From the NCBI GenBank assembly GCA_964502525.1, contig CAZCXH010000189.1, forward strand, positions 1-8,998: a DNA stretch of 8,998 nt. Direction: 5' to 3'. The notes under the pieces are model-generated. The model saw only the letters and a list, made by a program, of their open reading frames with translations. It did not search any database and was not told where the DNA came from. A program made the position numbers and the translations under genes. Within the stretch, counting starts at the first letter, position 1, and each line of letters opens with the position of its first letter. Source of the stretch: DATLYB01 sp964502525 (lineage in GTDB: Bacteria; Bacteroidota; Bacteroidia; Chitinophagales; CAIOSU01). Shown piece after piece: positions 1-6,312 of this stretch.

Positions 1-2159
1 TCATCCTGGCTCAACGCTGCGATGATGCGCAGCTCGATCTGCGAATAGTCGGCTGAAAGAATTACATGATGGCTGTCTCTTGCCACAAATGCTTTCCTGA
101 TTTCGCTGCCGCGGTCGGTTTTAATCGGGATGTTCTGAAGATTCGGATTCGCTGAACTCAGCCTGCCGGTAGCCGCCACCGCCTGGTTCAGACTTGAATG
201 AACGCGCTTTGTTTTCGGATTGACGTGCTGGGGCAGCGCATCAACATAGGTTGATTTCAGCTTTACCAATCCGCGATACTCAAGAACATTTTTCGCAATG
301 GGAAATTCTTTTTGCAATTCAGCAAGCACTTCCTCGCCCGTGCTGTATTGTCCGGTCTTCGTCTTTTTTCCTTCGTAAGGAATTTTCATTTTGTCAAACA
401 GCACTTCGCCCAATTGTTTTGGAGATTCAAGGTTGAATGAACTTCCTGCTTCGCTGTAAATCTTATCACGCAGTTGCCCGATTTCCTTTTCCATGTCTTT
501 GGAAAAGTGTTTGAGGAAATCGGTGTCAACCGTCACACCTTCGTATTCCATGTCTGCCAGTACACGCACAAGCGGCATCTCCACTTCGTAGAAAACTTTT
601 TCTCCGTTGCAATCTTTCAGCAGCGGCTCAAAAGTTGATTTGAGCTGCAGGGCGATGTCGGCCGCTTCAGCCGTTCGGTCTTTCACAAGGGAAGGCTCAT
701 CGCTGAGAAGATTTTTCTTGCGCCTGCCGGTTTCGGAATCAATCTCCTCTTTCGTGAGCAACGAGTATCCGAGATAATTTTCAGAAAGCACATCAAGGCG
801 GTGGCGGCTGTCGCCATCGAGGATGTAATGCGCGAGCATCGTGTCAAACAGTTCGCCTCCCAACTCAACGCCTGCACGCTTCAGCGCTATCATGTCAAAC
901 TTAATGTCATGGCTGATTTTGCGCTCGCTGTTTTCAAGAACCTGCCCGATGTCAGTCGGAATAGCTGCGCGCTGGTCACCCTGAGCGGAGTTGAAGGGGC
1001 GTGATGGCAAGGGAAGATAATATCCTTCATGCGGGGAAAACGAAAATGCGATCCCGGTGATTTCACAATCATTCGGATTATCGGAAGACGTTTCTGTTTT
1101 GAATGAAAAAGATTTTGAGTTTTTGAGTTTGTCAATCAGTTTGAGGTGTACGTCCTCCGAATCCACAAGATGATAGTGATGTTCTGTATTTGAAAGATTC
1201 CTGCCTTTCTCTGCCGTGTGCCCCGGCTTTGTTTCTACTGCGCCTCCAAACAGATCAGTTTGCTGCGGAGCATTCACGGAATAATCTTCACCGAGAAGCC
1301 GTTTGCCGAGATTCCTAAATTCCAAATCGGAAAAAATCTTTGAGAGCGTTTCTTTATCGGGGGGAGTCAGCGCAAATTTTTCTTCCTCCACTTCAATCGG
1401 CAGGTCAGTAATGATGGTGGCAAGCTGCTTTGACAGCCGCGCCATTTCAGCGCCCTGCTCCACTTTTTCGCGCATTTTGCCGGGAATTTTTTCCGTGTGA
1501 GACAGCAGATTTTCAACGGAGCCGAATTCCTTCACAAACTTCATTGCTGTTTTTTCTCCCACCCCCCTGATGCCGGGAATGTTGTCAACGCTGTCGCCCA
1601 TTAATCCGAGAATGTCTTTGACCTGCTCCACCCGCTCGATCTCCCATTTCTTTTTGATCTCTTCCTCGCCCAGAATCATTGCCGGATTCCTTTGAAATGG
1701 CGGCTTGTAAATTTTGATGTTCTGTGAAACCAACTGTCCGAAATCCTTGTCGGACGTCACCATGAAAACTTCATAGCCATCTTTCTCCGCTTTCTTGGCA
1801 ATCGTTCCGATAATATCATCCGCTTCATAGCCGTCATACTCCAAAACAGGAATGTGCATGGCGTTGAGGATTTCCTTGATGTGGGGAATGGAAATTTTGA
1901 TATCATCAGGCATTGCCTGGCGGTTGGCTTTGTATTCCGCAAACATGGCATCGCGCTGCGTGGGAGCGAACGTGTCAAAGGCGACTGCAATGTGCGTGGG
2001 CTTCTCCTCGCGGATCATCTTCATCAGGCTGTCGGTGAAAACAGAAATGGCGGTCGTATTCATCCCTTTGGAGTTGTAGAGGAAGTTTTCGCCCAATCCA
2101 TGGTAAGCGCGGTAGATGAGTGCCATCGCATCGAGGAGAAAGAGTTTTTTTTCAATCAT
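1..2159 (-). CDS. polA: DNA polymerase I, 3' end beyond the window
   Basis: Family A DNA polymerase for gap filling, RNA primer removal and repair synthesis. The frame is open without a stop from ATG at 2159 to the window edge (719 codons plus part of one); roughly the last 200 residues, including the O-helix and motif C, lie outside. The 5'-nuclease domain (about residues 1-290) shows LLDAMAL, GYEADD (D114, D115), TSDKD (D137, D139) and GLMGDSVDNIPGIRGVGEKT (about 185-204). The central 3'-5' exonuclease domain (about 330-520) is degenerate: FKTET replaces FDTET (K354), and the third motif reads RTAEAADIALQL, with R495 and A499 where E. coli has Y497 and D501; D422 in HDIKFD remains. Polymerase signatures are TGRLSSANPNLQNIP (664-678) and ADYSQIELR with catalytic D704. 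The start gives the canonical N terminus MIEKKLFLLDA. Proofreading is predicted absent; the identity of the gene is secure. Confidence 0.97.
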   Translation of the reverse strand, partial: MIEKKLFLLDAMALIYRAYHGLGENFLYNSKGMNTTAISVFTDSLMKMIREEKPTHIAVAFDTFAPTQRDAMFAEYKANRQAMPDDIKISIPHIKEILNAMHIPVLEYDGYEADDIIGTIAKKAEKDGYEVFMVTSDKDFGQLVSQNIKIYKPPFQRNPAMILGEEEIKKKWEIERVEQVKDILGLMGDSVDNIPGIRGVGEKTAMKFVKEFGSVENLLSHTEKIPGKMREKVEQGAEMARLSKQLATIITDLPIEVEEEKFALTPPDKETLSKIFSDLEFRNLGKRLLGEDYSVNAPQQTDLFGGAVETKPGHTAEKGRNLSNTEHHYHLVDSEDVHLKLIDKLKNSKSFSFKTETSSDNPNDCEITGIAFSFSPHEGYYLPLPSRPFNSAQGDQRAAIPTDIGQVLENSERKISHDIKFDMIALKRAGVELGGELFDTMLAHYILDGDSRHRLDVLSENYLGYSLLTKEEIDSETGRRKKNLLSDEPSLVKDRTAEAADIALQLKSTFEPLLKDCNGEKVFYEVEMPLVRVLADMEYEGVTVDTDFLKHFSKDMEKEIGQLRDKIYSEAGSSFNLESPKQLGEVLFDKMKIPYEGKKTKTGQYSTGEEVLAELQKEFPIAKNVLEYRGLVKLKSTYVDALPQHVNPKTKRVHSSLNQAVAATGRLSSANPNLQNIPIKTDRGSEIRKAFVARDSHHVILSADYSQIELRIIAALSQD
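972..1001 (-). repeat. Dispersed-repeat-like segment in frame within polA
   Basis: On the minus strand this stretch reads CCCTTCAACTCCGCTCAG followed by GGTGAC, encoding PFNSAQGD (residues 388-395 of PolA), preceded by R387. From memory, the near-identical CCCTTCGACTCCGCTCAG then GGTGAC (PFDSAQGD) is a very common short dispersed repeat in Bacteroidota intergenic DNA. It lies between the GYYLPLP strand and the HDIKFD helix of the exonuclease domain, where PolA homologues have a variable loop and helix. No second copy occurs in this window, so calling it a repeat rests on recall of the family, not on copies seen here. Confidence 0.6.
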
Positions 2160-2227
2160 GTCAACTAAAATAATTCATTCAATGCCCCCAATAATAAATA
2201 ATTTTACCGCCCTAAATCTTAAAGAAA
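2160..2227. promoter_or_regulatory. Divergent intergenic region between polA and lemA
   Basis: This 68-base AT-rich gap must hold the start signals for both polA (left) and the lemA operon (right). On the plus strand, TAATTTTA at 2199-2206 matches the Bacteroidota -7 consensus TAnnTTTG at all but the last base. On the minus strand, TATTATTG (2196 to 2189) also matches at all but one base. No convincing -33 TTTG/TTG partner is seen for either, so both are tentative. No clear Shine-Dalgarno sequence precedes either start. Confidence 0.3.
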
Positions 2228-2806
2228 ATGAACAATCCAATCAGATTATTTCTTCTCGCAACGTTTGCAATGTTCCTGAGTTCCTGCGGCTATAATAATA
2301 TGGTATCGAAGGACGAAGCTGTAACTGCGCAATGGGCAAATGTCGAAAGCTCCTATCAGCGCAGGGCCGATCTTATTCCAAATTTGGTGAACACGGTGAA
2401 AGGCGTTGCCGCATTCGAGCAATCCACGCTTACTGCGGTGATTGAGGCGCGCTCCAAAGCAAGCAGCATCCAGGTGGATCCGAAAAACCTGACGCCCGAA
2501 GCGATTCAGCAATTTCAGCAGGCGCAAGGGCAGCTTTCATCTGCTTTGTCAAGATTGCTTGTGACAGTTGAACAGTACCCGGAATTAAAAGCCACACAAA
2601 ATTTTTCGGAGTTGCAGGCGCAGTTGGAAGGAACGGAAAACCGCATTAACGTTGAGCGCAGGAAATTCAACGAAACCGCCCAGGATTACAATGCCTACAT
2701 CCGCAAGTTTCCGCAGGTGATCTATTCAGGATGGTTTGGATTTGAGAAGAAGGGCTATTTTGAAGCCGATGCAGGTGCGGAGAAAGCGCCCGAGGTGAAA
2801 TTTTAA
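2228..2806 (+). CDS. lemA: LemA family lipoprotein
   Basis: LemA-family protein of 192 residues, a helical-bundle envelope protein whose exact role is unsettled. The N terminus is a lipoprotein signal: hydrophobic LFLLATFAMFL then LSSC with lipidation cysteine C20. The mature part opens with the family signature: QWANVESSYQRR, then DLIPNLVNTVKGVAAFE and AVIEARSKA (about 36-78), followed by a long helical region containing VEQYPELKA and ENRINVERRKFNETAQDYN, and the C-terminal segment FPQVIYSGWFGFEKKGYF. Length is typical of the family. It heads an operon with two TPM-domain genes; the next start lies 2 bases after its stop. LemA-TPM pairing is common in bacteria. Start choice is firm because the next in-frame ATG would cut into the signal peptide. 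Confidence 0.95.
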   Translation: MNNPIRLFLLATFAMFLSSCGYNNMVSKDEAVTAQWANVESSYQRRADLIPNLVNTVKGVAAFEQSTLTAVIEARSKASSIQVDPKNLTPEAIQQFQQAQGQLSSALSRLLVTVEQYPELKATQNFSELQAQLEGTENRINVERRKFNETAQDYNAYIRKFPQVIYSGWFGFEKKGYFEADAGAEKAPEVKF

Positions 2807-2808
2807 CC

Positions 2809-3246
2809 ATGATTTCAGCAAAAGACCTGCTTACCAAGCCGCAGCAGGATCAACTCGTAAAGTCTATTCAGCAAGCGGAACAAGGAACATCCGGAGAGAT
2901 TCGCGTGCACGTTGAAGATTCCACCGGCAAAGAGCCTTTGCAGCGTGCTGAAGAAGTGTTCCTCAAATTGGGAATGCAAAAAACCAAAGACCGAACGGGA
3001 GTACTCATTTATGTTGCTGCAAAGGATCATAAGCTCGCAGTGGTTGGTGATGAGGGAATAAACAAAGTAGTCGGAAAAGATTTTTGGGAAGCCGAGAAAG
3101 AGTTGCTGATTGAACATTTTTCGCGGGGAGACTATTATGAGGGCTTGCTGAAAGTAGTCGGCATGGTGGGTGAGCAATTGAAGCAATTTTTTCCGAAAAA
3201 ACCGGGCGACACAAACGAGTTGCCGGATGAAGTATCATTCAAATGA
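2809..3246 (+). CDS. Small TPM-domain protein, no signal peptide
   Basis: A 145-residue protein consisting almost wholly of one TPM domain (named for TLP18.3, Psb32 and MOLO-1; the family has been linked to phosphatase activity in the plant TLP18.3). Typical features are the start LTKPQQDQLVKSIQQAEQ, the strand GEIRVHVED, the segment TKDRTGVLIYVAAKDHKLAVVGDEGINKVVG, and the closing helices with HFSRGDYYEGLLKVVGMVGEQL. There is no signal peptide or membrane helix, so it is probably cytoplasmic or peripheral. Its ATG is 2 bases after the lemA stop, and its stop overlaps the next start by 4 bases (ATGA), implying coupled translation. Two consecutive TPM proteins, one soluble and one membrane-bound, suggest a shared complex, which is inference. 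Confidence 0.9.
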   Translation: MISAKDLLTKPQQDQLVKSIQQAEQGTSGEIRVHVEDSTGKEPLQRAEEVFLKLGMQKTKDRTGVLIYVAAKDHKLAVVGDEGINKVVGKDFWEAEKELLIEHFSRGDYYEGLLKVVGMVGEQLKQFFPKKPGDTNELPDEVSFK

Positions 3247-4034
3247 CGAATGTAAAAAAGCAAAAGGCAAAGAGCAAAGGGCAGCTATGGAAATTTGCCT
3301 TTTGCCTTTTGCCGCTTGCCTTTTTGCTCACTGCCAAAGCTGCGGATAAAGACTTTCCCGATCCTCCCGATCCTCCCCGCCTGGTGAATGACTTCGGAGG
3401 TTTTCTTTCAGCAGGTGAAATTCAGCGCTTGGAAAATAAGCTGGTGGCTTTTAACGACAGCACTTCCACGCAAATCACCATCGTCACCGTGCAAACCATT
3501 CACGGCTATGATATTGACGACTACAATTCGCGCCTGGGCGAGTTGTGGGGCGTGGGCAGAAAGGGCAAAGACAACGGCATCGTGATTCTCGCTGCAAGAG
3601 ATGAACGCGAAGTGTCCATCGCCACCGGCTACGGCATGGAGGCGATTATTCCCGACATCACTGCTAAACGTATTATAGATAATATCATCGTTGCAAATTT
3701 CAAACAGGGAAATTTTTATGGCGGCTTCGATGCCGCAACCGATGCTCTCATGAACCTTGCCACCGGCCAATTCACGGCTGATGATGTCGGCAACGGTATC
3801 AACAAGCATTTCATCATCCTCTTTATCTGCCTCATCCTCTTTTTCATCATCCTCTCTTCCATTCTCAACCGCGGCAAACACTATACCTACACCGGCCGCG
3901 GTGTTAGCAGGGGCGGCTGGGGAGGGCCCTGGATGGGCGGTGGCGGCTGGGGAGGAGGCAGAAGCAGCGGAGGCGGTTTCGGAGGGTTTGGCGGTGGAAG
4001 TTTTGGTGGAGGAGGGGCGAGCGGGAAATGGTGA
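3243..4034 (+). CDS. Secreted, membrane-anchored TPM-domain protein with Gly-rich tail
   Basis: YgcG-like TPM protein of 263 residues. The order is: a Lys-rich signal peptide with core FAFCLLPLAFLL and probable cleavage after TAKA (residue 33); a Pro/Asp linker (DPPDPP); a TPM domain at about 47-175 with LVNDFGGFLSAGEI, TIVTVQTIHGYDIDDY, LWGVGRKGKDNGIVIL and IATGYGMEAIIPD; one transmembrane helix at about 189-208; then a tail of Gly, Ser and Trp ending in GGGSFGGGGASGKW, typical of the family. The TPM domain should lie outside the cytoplasmic membrane with the tail inside. It is the last gene of the lemA operon and overlaps the preceding gene by 4 bases. Its signal peptide is encoded by an inverted repeat (see 3260-3329), so the N terminus may be a recent acquisition. 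Confidence 0.93.
   Translation: MTNVKKQKAKSKGQLWKFAFCLLPLAFLLTAKAADKDFPDPPDPPRLVNDFGGFLSAGEIQRLENKLVAFNDSTSTQITIVTVQTIHGYDIDDYNSRLGELWGVGRKGKDNGIVILAARDEREVSIATGYGMEAIIPDITAKRIIDNIIVANFKQGNFYGGFDAATDALMNLATGQFTADDVGNGINKHFIILFICLILFFIILSSILNRGKHYTYTGRGVSRGGWGGPWMGGGGWGGGRSSGGGFGGFGGGSFGGGGASGKW
3260..3329. repeat. GCAAAAGGCAAA inverted repeat encoding a signal peptide
   Basis: GCAAAAGGCAAA at 3260-3271 is the exact reverse complement of TTTGCCTTTTGC at 3294-3305, which itself recurs at 3301-3312. A looser match covers 3260-3283 against about 3297-3321, and further TTGCC and TTTGC units run to 3329. The left arm encodes the Lys-rich n-region (KQKAKSKG) and the right arm the hydrophobic core (FAFCLLPLAF) of the signal peptide of the gene at 3243. 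I recall GCAAA/GGCAAA-type simple repeats as common in Bacteroidota genomes. The repeat structure is directly visible; its origin from a dispersed family is inference. Confidence 0.8.
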
Positions 4035-4038
4035 ATTT

Positions 4039-4090
4039 TACTCAAAACAAATACCTATGGACAAATTTGAGTATTGCCTTCTTTTTTTTC
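4039..4090 (+). terminator. Weak candidate terminator after the TPM operon
   Basis: TACTCAAA (4039-4046) is the exact reverse complement of TTTGAGTA (4066-4073), with a 19-base loop. It starts 5 bases after the operon's stop codon and is followed by TTGCCTTC and a run of eight T (4082-4089). The loop is long and the stem AT-rich, so intrinsic termination is uncertain. Confidence 0.25.
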
Positions 4091-4193
4091 GAAGATAACG
4101 GATGAGAGCGTTACTTTGTTCTGCTGACAGAACTGTTACAGACATCAAGGAATCTTTTTAATTGGTTAATTCGATAAGCTTGAAGAGATTGTT

Positions 4194-4259
4194 ATGAAAG
4201 CTGAAATCTATAAATCATCCTGGAAGTTAATGATGAGAGATGTTAGAGGAAGGAAATAA
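4194..4259 (+). CDS. Doubtful 21-residue open reading frame
   Basis: ATG at 4194 to TAA at 4257 encodes a basic peptide containing YKSSWKLMMRDVRGRK. The pattern W, three to four hydrophobic or basic residues, then RD-RG resembles the extreme N terminus of FtsX/YbbP-type ABC permeases, so it could be a relic of such a gene, but the frame stops at once and no downstream permease sequence is seen. It has no clear ribosome binding site. It may equally be chance. Confidence 0.12.
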   Translation: MKAEIYKSSWKLMMRDVRGRK

Positions 4260-4327
4260 TCAGCTTCTCCTGTTTTTTGCGTTACTTTGAGCCGCTTCGA
4301 ACCTTTTTGTAAGAGTTCTTGCTTCAG

Positions 4328-4828
4328 ATGCTTTCAGCCGAATATTGGATAGAAAAACTTAATCTTCAGCCGCATCCCGAAGGAGGGCACTACCGCGAAT
4401 CCTACCGCTCCTCAGGAAAAATTGAAGCTACGGGACTGCCTAATTACTTTGGAAACCGGAATTTTGCCACCTCCATTTATTATCTGCTTAAAGGCGATGA
4501 ATTCTCAGCTTTTCACAGATTGAGGTCAGACGAGGTTTGGCACTTCTACGATGGCAGTAGTTTGAATTTATATATAATCCAGCAGGATGGTGCCATCATA
4601 ACCAAAATATTGGGAAAGAATATTGAGGATGGCGGAAGTTTGCAGCAGGTGGTCCCTGCCAATCACTGGTTTGCAGCAACCCTCATGGACAAAGGAAGCC
4701 ATTGCCTCGCAGGATGCAGCATGGCTCCCGGATTTGATATCAATGATTTTGAAATGGGTTTGGCGGAAGAGCTAATCAAACAATTCCCTCAGCACCTGGA
4801 GCTGATCCAGCTACTTACAAACGCGTAA
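4328..4828 (+). CDS. DUF985 family cupin protein
   Basis: A 166-residue single-domain cupin of the DUF985 (YML079W-like) family; the natural substrate of the family is not established. Motifs in order: HPEGGHYRESYRS (16-28), the strand ATSIYYLLKGDEFSAFH (47-63), LRSDEVWHFYDGSSL with candidate metal or ligand residues H63, E69 and H72, a central loop, VVPANHWFAA, and GCSMAPGFDINDFEM near the end, a hallmark of the family. The protein appears complete and cytoplasmic. An in-frame TTG lies 9 bases upstream (4319), but ATG at 4328 yields the family-typical beginning with a helix followed by HPEGG. A possible -7 element lies at 4282-4289. The gene appears to be a single transcription unit. Confidence 0.93.
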   Translation: MLSAEYWIEKLNLQPHPEGGHYRESYRSSGKIEATGLPNYFGNRNFATSIYYLLKGDEFSAFHRLRSDEVWHFYDGSSLNLYIIQQDGAIITKILGKNIEDGGSLQQVVPANHWFAATLMDKGSHCLAGCSMAPGFDINDFEMGLAEELIKQFPQHLELIQLLTNA

Positions 4829-4877
4829 GCGATTGTTCGTATTTTGGTTAATTTCCAATTAATTTTTAAAGAAATTC

Positions 4878-4908
4878 TTGACAACCTCTTCTTTTTCCCC
4901 TAAGTTGG
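4878..4908 (+). promoter_or_regulatory. Candidate promoter for the small membrane protein
   Basis: TTGACA at 4878-4883 is followed after 17 bases by TAAGTTGG (4901-4908), one mismatch from the Bacteroidota -7 consensus TAnnTTTG. The spacing from TTG (4880) to the -7 box is 20 bases, normal for this phylum. This would give a leader of about 60 bases before the ATG at 4973. A second partial match, AAAATTTG, lies at 4914-4921 without a suitably spaced upstream element. Confidence 0.4.
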
Positions 4909-4972
4909 GTACGAAAATTTGCTTAGAATCGTTAAGACATTGATAATTGCAAACCAACAAATCGTTTTGCCT

Positions 4973-5134
4973 ATGAAAAAAAACGACTCAATCAATTTAC
5001 TTTTTCTTTTCCTGTGTCTTCTTTTAATGGGTTTCGTTTACCTGAACAACAAGATGCCGCAATCTTCCTTTCATTCAAATCAAAAAGCAGTGAAGGAAAA
5101 TGCAACCATCCAGAGAAGCCCGATACTGAAATAA
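4973..5134 (+). CDS. Small single-pass membrane protein, unknown function
   Basis: A 53-residue protein I do not recognise. A short polar, Lys-containing N terminus (MKKNDSIN) precedes a clear hydrophobic helix LLFLFLCLLLMGFVYL (about 9-24), then a polar tail with QSSFHSNQKAVKEN and ending SPILK. The helix, without an AXA-type cleavage site, suggests an anchored protein with its tail outside the cytoplasmic membrane. I chose ATG 4973 over an in-frame TTG at 4919 because the upstream 18 codons add a non-typical N terminus and the candidate promoter gives a normal leader. It ends 5 bases before the stop of the convergent permease gene. Coding status is plausible but unproven. Confidence 0.5.
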   Translation: MKKNDSINLLFLFLCLLLMGFVYLNNKMPQSSFHSNQKAVKENATIQRSPILK

Positions 5135-5139
5135 AATAT

Positions 5140-6312
5140 TTAGCGCAAGGAGAGTCTCAGAGAAATGCTGTTTGCCATCAGCATGAAAAGAGCTATTCCT
5201 GCACCGATAATCAGCGGAAGGGAACGCTCCGCAACCAGCATGAATCCGTTTTGAGCAAAAAATGCGTGCATCTTTTCTACCGCGAAGTGCTGGCACACCA
5301 GCGAAATAATTAAAACTGCAGCAAGCACGAACGCAAATTGAAGGGTGAGAATCCTGCTGATGGAATATCTGGTGTAACCGAGATTCAGCAATATATCCAC
5401 CTCCTGTTTTGCGCGCGATAGAATAAGCTGAAAATTCAGCACGAAAATCACCAATGACAAAACCACAAACAGCAAACCCGTTCCAGCGGTAATTGTCACT
5501 ATAGTTTTCAGAATGGTTCCTGCTTTTTGAAACCGCATCTGTTCGGCATTGGCAACATATTTTTTATCCTCCAGAAATTTCTTCAAACGCTGATCCCCCG
5601 GATCCTTCACCTCTATCATCACCCGTGAGGGAGGCTTCTCTCCGCTGCCAAATTCCTTGTTCGCCCAAGTCATAAAATCCCAGGGAACAAGCACTGACGG
5701 AATTCTTTCGCTGAAGGCAACTACTCTTGCAGAAAGCTTTTTTGACTTTCCGTTACCGGAAACCGTTACGCTGAACGGTATCATCTTGATGGCATCGGGA
5801 GGAAGCTGCGGCAAGCTTTGCGTCATGGAGTAACCAAAATTGTAGAGATTGAGAAATTCCGTTGAAACAATCACAGGGACGAAATTTTTCTCTTCCTCCC
5901 ATTTAAACTCTTCGGGCTTTTTGTCAATGAAATAATCCGGGATGGCTTCAAAAAACAGGTCGGTGCTGAATCCAATCTGCACGGTGAGGTCCGCAATGAT
6001 CCTGAATTGATTGGTATGAAATTCGCCCACCGAAGTAATGAATTCCTGCGCTCTGATGGTATCCATTTCTTTGGCGGAAAACCCTGAAACACTCTTATCA
6101 AACGTGTTGAGCAGCGACACCTGCTTGTTGATGATTAAATAGGATGATTGATCTTCTTTGCTTTGCTGTTCGGCAAGAACATGCTGCAAGTCACGGTAGA
6201 GCTGAACGGACAATAACAGAATGAAAAGCCCGATGGAAAATCCAATGCCGGCAATGATAAGCTGCCACTTACCCTGCTTGCTCAGTAAGATTTTCCACAG
6301 TAAAATATTCAT
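5140..6312 (-). CDS. FtsX-like ABC transporter permease
   Basis: A 390-residue permease with the FtsX/MacB topology: one helix near the N terminus (about 17-38, WQLIIAGIGFSIGLFILLL), a large domain outside the membrane (about 40-265), then three helices at about 275-298, 324-343 and 366-384. The segment EVDILLNLGYTRYSISRIL between helices 2 and 3 is the FtsX-family coupling motif (iLlalGatr type). The protein is complete, with a short C terminus SLRLSLR. Its ATG immediately follows the TAG of the ATPase gene, with no gap, so the two are almost certainly translated together and form one transporter. Such permeases do mechanotransmission, lipoprotein or peptide export, or control of envelope hydrolases rather than classic import; which applies here cannot be told from sequence. 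Confidence 0.9.
   Translation of the reverse strand: MNILLWKILLSKQGKWQLIIAGIGFSIGLFILLLSVQLYRDLQHVLAEQQSKEDQSSYLIINKQVSLLNTFDKSVSGFSAKEMDTIRAQEFITSVGEFHTNQFRIIADLTVQIGFSTDLFFEAIPDYFIDKKPEEFKWEEEKNFVPVIVSTEFLNLYNFGYSMTQSLPQLPPDAIKMIPFSVTVSGNGKSKKLSARVVAFSERIPSVLVPWDFMTWANKEFGSGEKPPSRVMIEVKDPGDQRLKKFLEDKKYVANAEQMRFQKAGTILKTIVTITAGTGLLFVVLSLVIFVLNFQLILSRAKQEVDILLNLGYTRYSISRILTLQFAFVLAAVLIISLVCQHFAVEKMHAFFAQNGFMLVAERSLPLIIGAGIALFMLMANSISLRLSLR

Larger units (their letters stand above)
4035..4327. other. Non-coding region between the TPM operon and the cupin gene
   Basis: About 290 bases with no recognisable gene. It holds a weak hairpin with a T-run (4039-4090), two exact copies of the 11-mer GCGTTACTTTG (4108-4118 and 4279-4289), and an unsupported 21-codon reading frame starting at ATG 4194 and stopping at 4257-4259. 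TTACTTTG within each 11-mer is one base off the Bacteroidota -7 motif TAnnTTTG, and the second copy sits 38 bases upstream of the cupin start, so it may be its promoter. No -33 element is evident. No tRNA-like fold was seen. Confidence 0.5.

Noticed and set aside
1..2159. Possible frameshift or pseudogene in polA because several short frames overlap it
   Set aside because: Reading the minus strand codon by codon from 2159 to the window edge gives a continuous protein with all nuclease and polymerase motifs in one frame.
1854..2168. Plus-strand 104-codon open frame
   Set aside because: It lies antisense to the 5'-nuclease domain of polA, whose motifs are unmistakable, and its product shows no domain features.
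3408..3881. Minus-strand 157-codon open frame
   Set aside because: It is antisense to the TPM domain of the gene at 3243 and its Asp/Glu-rich composition mirrors the coding strand's codon use.
3890..4030. Gly-rich tandem repeat as a separate repeat element
   Set aside because: GGN-rich DNA here simply encodes the glycine-rich tail that is characteristic of this TPM protein family.
4319..4327. TTG start at 4319 for the cupin gene
   Set aside because: The ATG three codons later gives the usual family N terminus and no ribosome binding site favours the TTG.
5135..5160. Bidirectional terminator between the convergent genes
   Set aside because: The 5-base gap and flanks are AT-rich but no inverted repeat of useful length was found.
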